A model generated the notes under the pieces. It was not told where the DNA came from. It worked only from the letters and a program-made list of their open reading frames with translations, and did not search any database. A stretch of DNA of 64,000 bases from Paenibacillus brasilensis (GTDB lineage: Bacteria > Bacillota > Bacilli > Paenibacillales > Paenibacillaceae). Location: NCBI RefSeq assembly GCF_009363115.1, contig NZ_CP045298.1, positions 62,001 to 126,000 on the forward strand, given 5' to 3'. Positions 16,497 through 24,139 of this stretch are shown here, one piece after another (positions within the stretch are counted from its first letter, which is position 1; each line of letters begins with the position of its first letter). The translations under genes were made by a program, and so were the position numbers.

Positions 16497-18545
16497 TCAG
16501 TCGATGAGATCGCCTTGGAAAATCTGCTCTTTTTGCAAATAACCACGCAGTGCTTCATACTGTGGAGATGTCCAAAAGGACGAATCCTTGATCAGATCCG
16601 TTGCATCCTCACGCGCCTTTTCCAGCACCTCAAAATCCGCTACCATATCTGCTAAGCGAAATTCGGGTAGTCCACTCTGCTTGGTGCCAAAAAAGTCACC
16701 CGGCCCTCTCAAATCCAGATCGCGTCTGGCGACCTCAAAACCATCGTCCGTATCGGTCATCACCTTCATCCGCTCCTGACCAACCTCCGACTTGGGATCA
16801 GCAACCAATATACAATACGAGGCATGGGAGCCTCGTCCAACGCGCCCACGCAGCTGATGCAGCTGGGACAGTCCGAAGCGATCCGCATCCATAATGATCA
16901 TGAGCGTCGCATTCGGCACGTCTACCCCTACCTCCACAACCGTTGTTGAAATGAGCAGCTGAATCTCATTCGCATAAAAAGAACGCATAACCTCTTCTTT
17001 TTCCGCAGGAGTCATTCGTCCATGCAGCAACCCGACGCGGTAATTCGGAAAAGCCTGCTGCATTTGAATATGTAAATCAATGGCGTTCTGCACATCCAGC
17101 TTATCCGACTCCTCAATTAACGGACAAATCAAATAAGCCTGCCGTCCCTGATCTACCTCGCGGGAAATAAAGCCGAGTACCCGATCCATCAGATCATGCT
17201 TTACCCAATACGTAGAAATTGGAATACGTCCCTTTGGACGCTCTGATATCGTAGAAACGTCCATATCACCAAAAGCAGTAATCGCCAGCGTACGCGGGAT
17301 CGGGGTTGCCGTCATGGTCAGCACATCGGGATTATATCCCTTGCGACGCAATATACTGCGCTGGTTCACACCAAATCTATGCTGCTCATCCGTTACGACA
17401 AGCCCTAGCTGGCGGAAATACACATCCTCCTGAATAAGGGCATGGGTGCCTACCACAATGTCCAGTAATCCCATCTGTAGGGAAGCAAGCAGCTCCTTAC
17501 GTTTCTTCCCAGTTGTACTTCCTGTCAGTAGCCCAACACTAATTCCAAAGGGCTCAAACAGCTTGTGAAGCGACCGCATATGCTGCTCGGCCAAAATTTC
17601 GGTTGGCACCATCAGTGCCCCCTGAAAGCCGGAACGCACAGTAGCAAATAAACCTATGGCAGCAACAACCGTTTTCCCCGACCCGACATCTCCTTGAAGC
17701 AGACGGTTCATACAATAGGGCGAGCGCAAATCGTGCAGTATTTCCAGCTCGACCTTCTTCTGTGCATCCGTTAATTCAAAAGGCAAAGACCTCACAAATT
17801 CACGAACTGTAGCATTATCCACCGTATGCACAACCCCATCTGCTCGACCACGATTCAACGCCCGGTATGCCTGCATTTTCAGCTGAAATAAAAAAAGCTC
17901 CTCATACACCATCCGGCGGCGAGCCTCTTGCCCCTCGCGGTTGTCCTCAGGCTGGTGTATTCCTGTAATAGCCTTTTTACGAGGCATCATGCTGTATTTA
18001 CGCACAAGCAACTCCGGCAAAATTTCAGGAATCATTTCACCGAACTGCTGGAGCGTCTGATTCATGGTTTTCCGCATCCAGCTTTGCGTAATCTTGCCGC
18101 CTATAGAGTACACAGGCTGAAGTGTCCCCGAACGGGCCACTCCTTTATCGGGAAATTCGGAATCCGAAACGGTCATTTGCATTCGCTTCAGGTCCCATTT
18201 GCCAGTTACTACAATTTCACGGCCTGATGTTAGCTGATCCTTCAAAAAATGCCGATTAAACCACGTTGCAGTAAACATCCAATCCTCGGCCATCAATTTA
18301 CAAGTCAACCTTGATTTGCGGCCGTATCGTTGAAGCACCGGAATGCCCATAATTTTGGCCTGTACCGTAATCTTATCTCCGTCCTTCACTTCGCTGAGTG
18401 AGCGCAGGCGATAATCTTCATACCTAAACGGATAATATTCCAGCATATCCTGCACGTTAGAAATGCCAAAAGCGTGAAGCTCTCCTTCTTTGAGAGCACT
18501 CACGCCATGTATTTGTTTCAATGGTATTCGATCCAGTTGCAACAT
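16497..18545 (-). CDS. recG: ATP-dependent DNA helicase RecG
   Basis: This 682-aa helicase regresses stalled forks and processes Holliday junctions. It has the N-terminal wedge/OB domain (about 55-150), Walker A GDVGSGKT (285-292), DEQH (386-389), motif III TATPIPRT and motif VI QLRGRVGRG. The ATG at 18545 begins one base after the degV stop (TAATATG), behind GAGAGG, so translation is probably coupled. An upstream in-frame ATG at 18584 would overlap degV and has no ribosome site. Gene order fakA-degV-recG differs from B. subtilis only by the inserted degV. Confidence 0.97.
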   Translation of the reverse strand: MLQLDRIPLKQIHGVSALKEGELHAFGISNVQDMLEYYPFRYEDYRLRSLSEVKDGDKITVQAKIMGIPVLQRYGRKSRLTCKLMAEDWMFTATWFNRHFLKDQLTSGREIVVTGKWDLKRMQMTVSDSEFPDKGVARSGTLQPVYSIGGKITQSWMRKTMNQTLQQFGEMIPEILPELLVRKYSMMPRKKAITGIHQPEDNREGQEARRRMVYEELFLFQLKMQAYRALNRGRADGVVHTVDNATVREFVRSLPFELTDAQKKVELEILHDLRSPYCMNRLLQGDVGSGKTVVAAIGLFATVRSGFQGALMVPTEILAEQHMRSLHKLFEPFGISVGLLTGSTTGKKRKELLASLQMGLLDIVVGTHALIQEDVYFRQLGLVVTDEQHRFGVNQRSILRRKGYNPDVLTMTATPIPRTLAITAFGDMDVSTISERPKGRIPISTYWVKHDLMDRVLGFISREVDQGRQAYLICPLIEESDKLDVQNAIDLHIQMQQAFPNYRVGLLHGRMTPAEKEEVMRSFYANEIQLLISTTVVEVGVDVPNATLMIIMDADRFGLSQLHQLRGRVGRGSHASYCILVADPKSEVGQERMKVMTDTDDGFEVARRDLDLRGPGDFFGTKQSGLPEFRLADMVADFEVLEKAREDATDLIKDSSFWTSPQYEALRGYLQKEQIFQGDLID

Positions 18546-18546
18546 A

Positions 18547-19416
18547 TTACCTCTCATCTCCGGCCGGCCATGCAAAAATAGCAATCGTTCCTGGCCCTAC
18601 ATGGGTTCCAATCACAGCGCCAATTTCAGTATATATTCGCTCTCCCAGCTCAAAGTGTTCTGCCAGCTGCGCCTCGAATGCTTCTGCTGTCGAGCGATCT
18701 GCCGTATGGCCCACAGCAATATTAATTTTTTGGCCTTTTAAATCCCGCTCCAGCAGTTCAATGATTCGTGCTGTCGCTTTTTTATGTCCTCTCGCCTTAT
18801 CGACCGAATAAATAATGCCTTCCTTGTCAAGCGAAAGAATCGGCTTAATGTTAAGCAGCGTACCGACCATAGCCGCTGCCTTGCCAATACGTCCGCCTTT
18901 TTGCAAGTATTCCAGCGTATCCACCAGGAAATACAAACAACGACGCTCACTACGACGTTCCAAAGCCTGAACAATATCAGCCGGGGACTGCCCGGCAGCC
19001 GCCAGCTCTGCGGCATAGACCACAAGCATACCGTATCCGTATGAAGCTGATTTGGAATCCACTACGGTCACTCTATCTTCATGCTTCTCCAGCATGGATT
19101 TGCCCAGCAGAGCGGACTGATACGTTCCGCTCACGCCGGAGGACAAATGGATAGAAACAATCCGGCTTTCAGGATGTTGTTCCAGCAGCGTCGTATAAGC
19201 CTCTAAAAAACGGGCTGGTGAAGGCTGTGATGTTGTAGGCAGTTCATCAGCCTTCACCAGTTCGCTGTAAAACTGCGCCGCTGACATTTCAATACCATCC
19301 AGGTATGCCGTGCTGCCGAACATGACCGTCAGCGGTACAACGACTATACCGAGACGGTCTGCCAACTCCTGTGGAATATCAGCTGTGCTATCCGTCACAA
19401 TGATCGTACTGCTCAT
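18547..19416 (-). CDS. DegV family protein, probable fatty-acid-binding FakB
   Basis: This 289-aa protein has the DegV fold signatures VTDSTADIPQ (7-16), TSQPSP near 61 and the SSGVSGTYQSA loop near 92-102, which together line a fatty-acid pocket in known FakB proteins. FakB presents the bound fatty acid to the kinase FakA and hands acyl-phosphate to PlsX/PlsY. Its position directly after fakA supports this role. The ATG at 19416 has an AAAGGAGG site. It ends one base before recG. Confidence 0.9.
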   Translation of the reverse strand: MSSTIIVTDSTADIPQELADRLGIVVVPLTVMFGSTAYLDGIEMSAAQFYSELVKADELPTTSQPSPARFLEAYTTLLEQHPESRIVSIHLSSGVSGTYQSALLGKSMLEKHEDRVTVVDSKSASYGYGMLVVYAAELAAAGQSPADIVQALERRSERRCLYFLVDTLEYLQKGGRIGKAAAMVGTLLNIKPILSLDKEGIIYSVDKARGHKKATARIIELLERDLKGQKINIAVGHTADRSTAEAFEAQLAEHFELGERIYTEIGAVIGTHVGPGTIAIFAWPAGDER

Positions 19417-19466
19417 CAGTCAGACCTCCTTTTGGGTGGTGGCTTCGATAGGCGCTCTACAGCCCA

Positions 19467-21251
19467 TCAGCTTTCCACCGAGAACAAATAAGGATAGATC
19501 GGCTGACCACCTTCATGAACTTCTACTTCAGCATCCGAATAATGCTCTTCAAGCCATGCTACGAGCTGATCTGTATCTTCTTGCTTCGCGTCCGAACCTG
19601 TAAGAATCGTAACAATTTCATCGCCACTCACCAGCATTTTCGTCAGCAACAGACGGGACGTTGCGATTAAGTGCTCCTCGGTCGCCACAATTTTGGAATC
19701 CTGAATGCCGATATAATGGCCCGCCATAATGTGCAAATCGTCAAGCGTCGTATCCCGCACCGCATGGGTCACCTGTCCGGATTTCACACGGCTGACCGCT
19801 TCTTGCATATTGTCTTGATTGGCCTCAAAGGCTTCTTCCTCCTGAAAAGCAAATGCCGCCGCAATCCCCTGAGGGATCGTTTTACTTGGAATAACCGACA
19901 CCAAGCGTTCCATTTCCAGTAGTTCACGTGCTTGCTCTGCCGCCAGGATAATATTGGAATTATTCGGCAGAATAAAAATATGTTGAGCCGCAATCGAGCG
20001 TGCCGCGTTGACAAAATCCTCTGTACTCGGATTCATGGTTTGACCGCCGGAAAGTACCACATCGACGCCCAGGCTTTTGAAAATATCAGCAATTCCTTCA
20101 CCAGAAGCCACAGCGATAAAACCAAAGGGGGCCAGTTCATGAGCCGGAGGCACTGATGGCTCCTCCTCACGTACAGGCTCTGCTGGTATTTCAGCAAACC
20201 ACTCAGGCTCAGGAGCACCATCCATACCCGCAGACAACAAATCACGATGCTGCTCGCGCATATTCAGAATACGAATCTGCGTGATTTCTCCGTAACGCAG
20301 GGCCAGGTTCAGCACTTCGCCCGGAGCCTTGGAATGCACATGAACCTTAATCACATCATCGTCTGAAATAACGATAATAGAATCACCATCTACTGATAAT
20401 GCTTTCCGGAAGGCTTCCTCATCAAAGGCCGTACCTTGCGCTTCGCCCAATTTCCGATTGATGAAAAATTCCATATCATACAAAAATTCGATATTATTAG
20501 TTTCAAGCTTCGCTTGCGCAGAAATCGGCGCATCCGGGGAAGGCGCAACAACCGTAGCCGTAGGTCTCTCTGCTACTTGAGGAGCAAAAGCAGGGCGAGC
20601 CTTATCGCCTTTTGCAGCTGTAGCTGTCACCAGACCGCTTTCGAGATACTGCATAAATCCTTCATAAATATACACAAGTCCTTGTCCACCCGAGTCCACT
20701 ACTCCCACTTGCTTCAGTACCGGGAGCATGTCCTGTGTCATGGCAAGTGTATCCTTCGCTTTAGCAAGCACTTCTTCCATTAGTTCCGTGATGTCGTTCG
20801 TCCGGCGCGAGAAAAACACAGCATGTTTGGCTGCTTCTTTCGCCACGGTAAGAATTGTACCCTCCACCGGCTTAACCACCGCCTTGTAGGCCGCATCCAC
20901 CCCGCTCTGCAATGCCGATGCGAACTGAAGGGTATTCAATTCCTCGTATGGGGCAGCGTAACGGCTGAAGCCACGAAACAACTGGGACAGGATAACCCCT
21001 GAATTGCCGCGGGCTCCCATCAGCAAACCTTTGGATAATATGCCGGACATGACACCAATAGAGGAAGAATTCCCCCTCTTTAATTCCGTTACGCCCGCGC
21101 TCATCGTCAAATTCATATTGGTACCTGTGTCACCGTCCGGTACTGGAAATACATTTAGTGAATTGACGTGTTCCGCATGCTGCTGTAATTGTTCCGCCCC
21201 GGCTAAAACCATTGCGGTAAAATCTGTTCCATTCAAAGAACGATTACTCAA
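19467..21251 (-). CDS. fakA: Fatty acid kinase catalytic subunit FakA (YloV)
   Basis: This 594-aa protein has an N-terminal DhaL-type ATP-binding domain (about 10-200) with DGDTGTNMNLTM and GARGNSGVILSQ, a central linker rich in A, P and E (about 225-250), and the C-terminal FakA domains including IFKSLGVDVVLSGGQTMNPS. It phosphorylates fatty acids held by FakB. In B. subtilis the asp23-family gene yloU lies between rpmB and yloV; here the 500 bases between fakA and rpmB hold no such gene. The two genes are divergent, another departure from B. subtilis. Confidence 0.94.
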   Translation of the reverse strand: MSNRSLNGTDFTAMVLAGAEQLQQHAEHVNSLNVFPVPDGDTGTNMNLTMSAGVTELKRGNSSSIGVMSGILSKGLLMGARGNSGVILSQLFRGFSRYAAPYEELNTLQFASALQSGVDAAYKAVVKPVEGTILTVAKEAAKHAVFFSRRTNDITELMEEVLAKAKDTLAMTQDMLPVLKQVGVVDSGGQGLVYIYEGFMQYLESGLVTATAAKGDKARPAFAPQVAERPTATVVAPSPDAPISAQAKLETNNIEFLYDMEFFINRKLGEAQGTAFDEEAFRKALSVDGDSIIVISDDDVIKVHVHSKAPGEVLNLALRYGEITQIRILNMREQHRDLLSAGMDGAPEPEWFAEIPAEPVREEEPSVPPAHELAPFGFIAVASGEGIADIFKSLGVDVVLSGGQTMNPSTEDFVNAARSIAAQHIFILPNNSNIILAAEQARELLEMERLVSVIPSKTIPQGIAAAFAFQEEEAFEANQDNMQEAVSRVKSGQVTHAVRDTTLDDLHIMAGHYIGIQDSKIVATEEHLIATSRLLLTKMLVSGDEIVTILTGSDAKQEDTDQLVAWLEEHYSDAEVEVHEGGQPIYPYLFSVES

Positions 21252-21613
21252 GAGAATTCCCCTTCCTAGCTTAATACACTTGTTTTACAATCAACCTTAC
21301 ACACCCTTGTTAAAAGGTTCAATTGAATTATACTAAAGCCAGACGACGAATACGAATGTCATACTTTCGTGAGCTTATCGTACGCATGGTCCGGGTCGTC
21401 CTTCCACAGGTCATATATATGAAAAACCAGTCAACCGCCCAACAATAAACCATCGGCAGGAATGATAACTATGGTTATGGTTTCCGCCTCTGATCTGTCC
21501 GGCATGACTGGAGTAACAATTTACATTGCAATATATACAAGAATAATCGGAGCAATAACTATCCCATATTGTACTATAATGCGAAAGAGAAATAAATAAA
21601 GTTTTTGAAGCAG

Positions 21614-21643
21614 TTGACGGAGCTTTTTTGACTATGATATTAT
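21614..21643 (+). promoter_or_regulatory. rpmB promoter
   Basis: TTGACG (21614-21619), 18 bases, then TATTAT (21638-21643), about 115 bases upstream of rpmB. The rest of 21252-21759 is AT-rich and shows no gene; the fakA promoter should also lie there but is not clear. Confidence 0.65.
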
Positions 21644-21759
21644 ATAAAAGTATTGTTTTGTTCAGGTTAGTGACTTACAAAGTCCGGCTGACCCAGTCGG
21701 CCTGAAGAGCGACCTGTTCCATACGGAACTTGGTTATTTTCAGAATAGGAGGTGGAATC

Positions 21760-21948
21760 ATGTCTCGTAAATGTTCTGTAACAGGCAAAAAGCCTAGCAG
21801 CGGTAACCACGTATCTCACGCTAACAACCGTAATCGCCGTACTTGGGGCGTCAACGTACAAAAAGTTCGCATTCTCGTTAACGGTAAACCGAAACGTGTT
21901 TATGTCAGCACTCGTGCATTGAAAGCCGGTAAAGTGACTCGTGTGTAG
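21760..21948 (+). CDS. rpmB: Ribosomal protein L28
   Basis: The 62-aa basic protein has the L28 pattern: a [20 protein letters not shown] start and [16 protein letters not shown] later. It joins the large subunit. The ATG at 21760 follows AGGAGG at six bases. Only one cysteine is present (C5), so this is the zinc-free form. It is monocistronic, with promoter at 21614 and terminator at 21974. Confidence 0.97.
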   Translation: MSRKCSVTGKKPSSGNHVSHANNRNRRTWGVNVQKVRILVNGKPKRVYVSTRALKAGKVTRV

Positions 21949-21973
21949 TCGTAAAAAAATAATGTTATAAACA

Positions 21974-22006
21974 AAAGGCACCTCGTTTTAAACGGGTGCT
22001 TTTTTG
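21974..22006. terminator. rpmB terminator, likely bidirectional
   Basis: GGCACC pairs with GGGTGC around CG-TTTTAAA-CG and is followed by TTTTTTG. An A-run on the other side means it may also stop the convergent spoVM transcript. Confidence 0.85.
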
Positions 22007-22047
22007 ATTATTCGAAATGTAGTATCCAACTGTTCCAGGAGGACAAA

Positions 22048-22206
22048 ATGTCAGGCACCTTCCCGCGCGTTTCTGCCGTTATTTCCGAGCTGCCGAGCCG
22101 TTGTGCCCGGGAAGCATGCCCTGTGTACCTCTGGTTTTCATTCTGCAACCTGTGTTTACCTTACGTGAAATTCAGTTTTTCTGGAATGTATTCAAAATGG
22201 CTTTGA
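22048..22206 (+). other. Possible 52-codon ORF antisense to the spoVM 3' end
   Basis: ATG at 22048 is preceded by a perfect AGGAGG at five bases and opens 52 codons to a TGA at 22204. No promoter is evident, the translation matches nothing I know, and the last 35 bases are antisense to spoVM. The ribosome site is the only real support. Confidence 0.2.
22054..22120. repeat. GC-rich long hairpin
   Basis: GGCAcCTTCCCG (22054-22065) pairs with CGGGAAGcaTGCC (22108-22120). The enclosed 40 bases are unusually GC-rich for this region. No T-run follows on either strand. It lies between the rpmB terminator and the spoVM stop. Confidence 0.5.
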
Positions 22207-22252
22207 CGAATCCACCCAGAAATTTTGGCAGCTTGATCGTATAAAACTTCAT
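22172..22252 (-). CDS. spoVM: Spore morphogenesis peptide SpoVM
   Basis: This 26-residue peptide begins MKFYTIKLPKFLGG, continues FVKAILNTF and ends QKN. It is an amphipathic helix that recognises the convex forespore membrane and anchors the coat ATPase SpoIVA. The B. subtilis peptide is also 26 residues with an almost identical first half including P9, important for its curvature sensing. The ATG at 22252 follows GGGAGGGTG. In B. subtilis spoVM also lies between rpe and rpmB. A terminator separates it from rpe, which fits independent mother-cell (sigma-E) transcription, though I cannot identify the promoter with confidence. Confidence 0.96.
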   Translation of the reverse strand: MKFYTIKLPKFLGGFVKAILNTFQKN

Positions 22253-22332
22253 GCTTCACCCTCCCCATCATCCTCCTGCATCCGTTCTCTGTAGTTTATG
22301 CAACCTATCAAAGGTTGTTGCCCCACAAGACA

Positions 22333-22371
22333 CAAAAAATGGCTACATGAGAATCCCGCTCATGTAACCAT
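22333..22371 (-). terminator. rpe terminator
   Basis: On the minus strand ATGGTTACATGAG pairs with CTCATGTAGCCAT over a seven-base loop and runs into TTTTTTG. It ends the housekeeping unit and isolates spoVM. Confidence 0.9.
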
Positions 22372-22478
22372 ATTTATGCACAACCACCCCAGGCTATACC
22401 ATCAGACAAGTCCGCGAACATACAGATATGCCGTCACCATGCTCGCTACGGTCATCCATAACGCCTCAGTTAGCTTCA

Positions 22479-23144
22479 TTAGGACAAACGAGCCGCACTG
22501 TCTCGAATAGACGCAATAGCTGCTCCACGGTCTGCTCTGCCGAACACCGCACTGCCTGCCACCAGAACATCAGCCCCGGCTTCAAATACAACTGGTGCCG
22601 TCTCCTCCGCAATACCTCCGTCTACTTCGATATGTACATCTGGACGTCCCATTTCCTTCAACCAAGCGCGGATCTGTCTGATTTTATCCACCGTCTCCGG
22701 AATGAAGGATTGACCTCCAAAACCAGGATTGACGGTCATGACTAGAACCATATCCACGTTGGGCAGTACTTCCTTGATCGCATATGGTGAAGTACCTGGA
22801 TTGAGAGCTACTCCTGCCAGCGCACCTTGCTGTTTTATCATATGAATGACTCCATGCAAATGAACACAGGCCTCAGCGTGAACAGTGACAATATTGGCCC
22901 CTGCCTTTACAAAATCAGCAATATAACGTTCAGGATGCTCAATCATCAGGTGAACATCCAGAGGAAGAGTCGTATGCGGACGAATAGCCTGCACGATAGG
23001 CGGGCCCAGTGTAATGTTGGATACAAAATGCCCATCCATTACATCCACATGAATCCAATCTGCTCCCATTGCCTCGGCTTCCGCAACTTCACTGCCCAAA
23101 CGGGCGAAATCAGCGGATAAAATCGACGGTGCTATTTTTAACAT
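22479..23144 (-). CDS. rpe: Ribulose-phosphate 3-epimerase
   Basis: This 221-aa TIM-barrel enzyme interconverts ribulose 5-phosphate and xylulose 5-phosphate in the pentose phosphate pathway. It shows the metal and catalytic motifs WIHVDVMDGHFV (31-42), DVHLMIEHPE (63-72), NPGFGGQ (about 141-147) and HIEVDGGI (about 171-178; catalytic D). The ATG at 23144 has a GGAGG site inside the rsgA stop region, four bases from it, so translation may be coupled. The order rsgA-rpe-spoVM-rpmB follows B. subtilis. Confidence 0.97.
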   Translation of the reverse strand: MLKIAPSILSADFARLGSEVAEAEAMGADWIHVDVMDGHFVSNITLGPPIVQAIRPHTTLPLDVHLMIEHPERYIADFVKAGANIVTVHAEACVHLHGVIHMIKQQGALAGVALNPGTSPYAIKEVLPNVDMVLVMTVNPGFGGQSFIPETVDKIRQIRAWLKEMGRPDVHIEVDGGIAEETAPVVFEAGADVLVAGSAVFGRADRGAAIASIRDSAARLS

Positions 23145-23148
23145 ATGC

Positions 23149-24066
23149 TCAATACCTCCGCTTTTTATCTTTTAGTTCCTGGTAAAATTGTAAGTAACTA
23201 TCATACCGCCCTTGCGATATATCTCCATCTTCCACAGCCGTTCTTACTTTACAGCCGGGCTCGTGAATATGGGTGCAGCCACGAAATTTACAACCCTCTG
23301 CATACTGCTGGAATTCACGAAAACAGGGAGATAACTCATCCACACCCAACTCCAAAAAATCCAGTTGGCTAAAACCCGGTGTATCAGCTACAAAGCCGCC
23401 ATTGTCCAGAGGGATCAGCTCCACATGGCGAGTTGTATGTTTTCCTCGCCCAAGCTTATTGCTAATAGCACTCGTCTCCAGCGTTAGCCCCGGCTGCAAC
23501 GCATTAAGCATGGAAGACTTCCCTACACCTGACTGCCCGGAGAACACGCTAATTTGACCAGCCAGCAGCTTCTTAAGCTCAGCCGTACCTTCCCCGGTAC
23601 GGGCGCTGGTGACCAGCACCTCATAACCGATCTTTCGATATATTTCCTGAACAGCCAGAACCGTATCATCCTCCGAAGGACTGCCTTCATACAAATCGCG
23701 CTTGGTCAGGCAGATAATTGTATCCAGTCCGGCGTGCTCAATATGCACCAAAAATTTATCCAACAGCGGCAGATTCAAGTCCGGCTCACGCAGGGAAAAC
23801 AACAGCACGGCAAGCGTGGTATTAGCCACCGGAGGGCGAATAAGCTCCGTCACACGCTTTCTAACTTCTGTGACCATACCTTCCCCGTTCTCAGTCAGTT
23901 CGTAAACAACCTGATCGCCGACAAGAGGCGTAATCTCTTTTTTCTTAAAAATGCCGCGTGCTCTGCATTGTACTGTAGCTTCGCCGGATACCGGCCGCCC
24001 ATCCTGATCCAGGCTGGAGACATAATAATATCCGCTGAGTGCCTTGACGATCAGACCTTCAGGCAT
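23149..24066 (-). CDS. rsgA: Ribosome small subunit-dependent GTPase RsgA
   Basis: This 305-aa circularly permuted GTPase checks late 30S maturation. An N-terminal OB domain (about 5-70) precedes the permuted G domain, with TKRDLY (G4), GQSGVGKSS (G1) and DTPGFS (G3), and a C-terminal zinc knuckle with CKFRGCTHIHEPGC. I prefer the ATG at 24066, 11 bases after AAGGAGG; an in-frame ATG at 24087 starts before that ribosome site. It follows prkC by 73 bases and precedes rpe by four. Confidence 0.95.
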   Translation of the reverse strand: MPEGLIVKALSGYYYVSSLDQDGRPVSGEATVQCRARGIFKKKEITPLVGDQVVYELTENGEGMVTEVRKRVTELIRPPVANTTLAVLLFSLREPDLNLPLLDKFLVHIEHAGLDTIICLTKRDLYEGSPSEDDTVLAVQEIYRKIGYEVLVTSARTGEGTAELKKLLAGQISVFSGQSGVGKSSMLNALQPGLTLETSAISNKLGRGKHTTRHVELIPLDNGGFVADTPGFSQLDFLELGVDELSPCFREFQQYAEGCKFRGCTHIHEPGCKVRTAVEDGDISQGRYDSYLQFYQELKDKKRRY

Positions 24067-24139
24067 GTGTAAGACGTCCTCCTTCATAATGCTTAAGTTT
24101 CATTGCTTGTAACAGGGCAAGCGCCTTCCTCCGGCAAGT

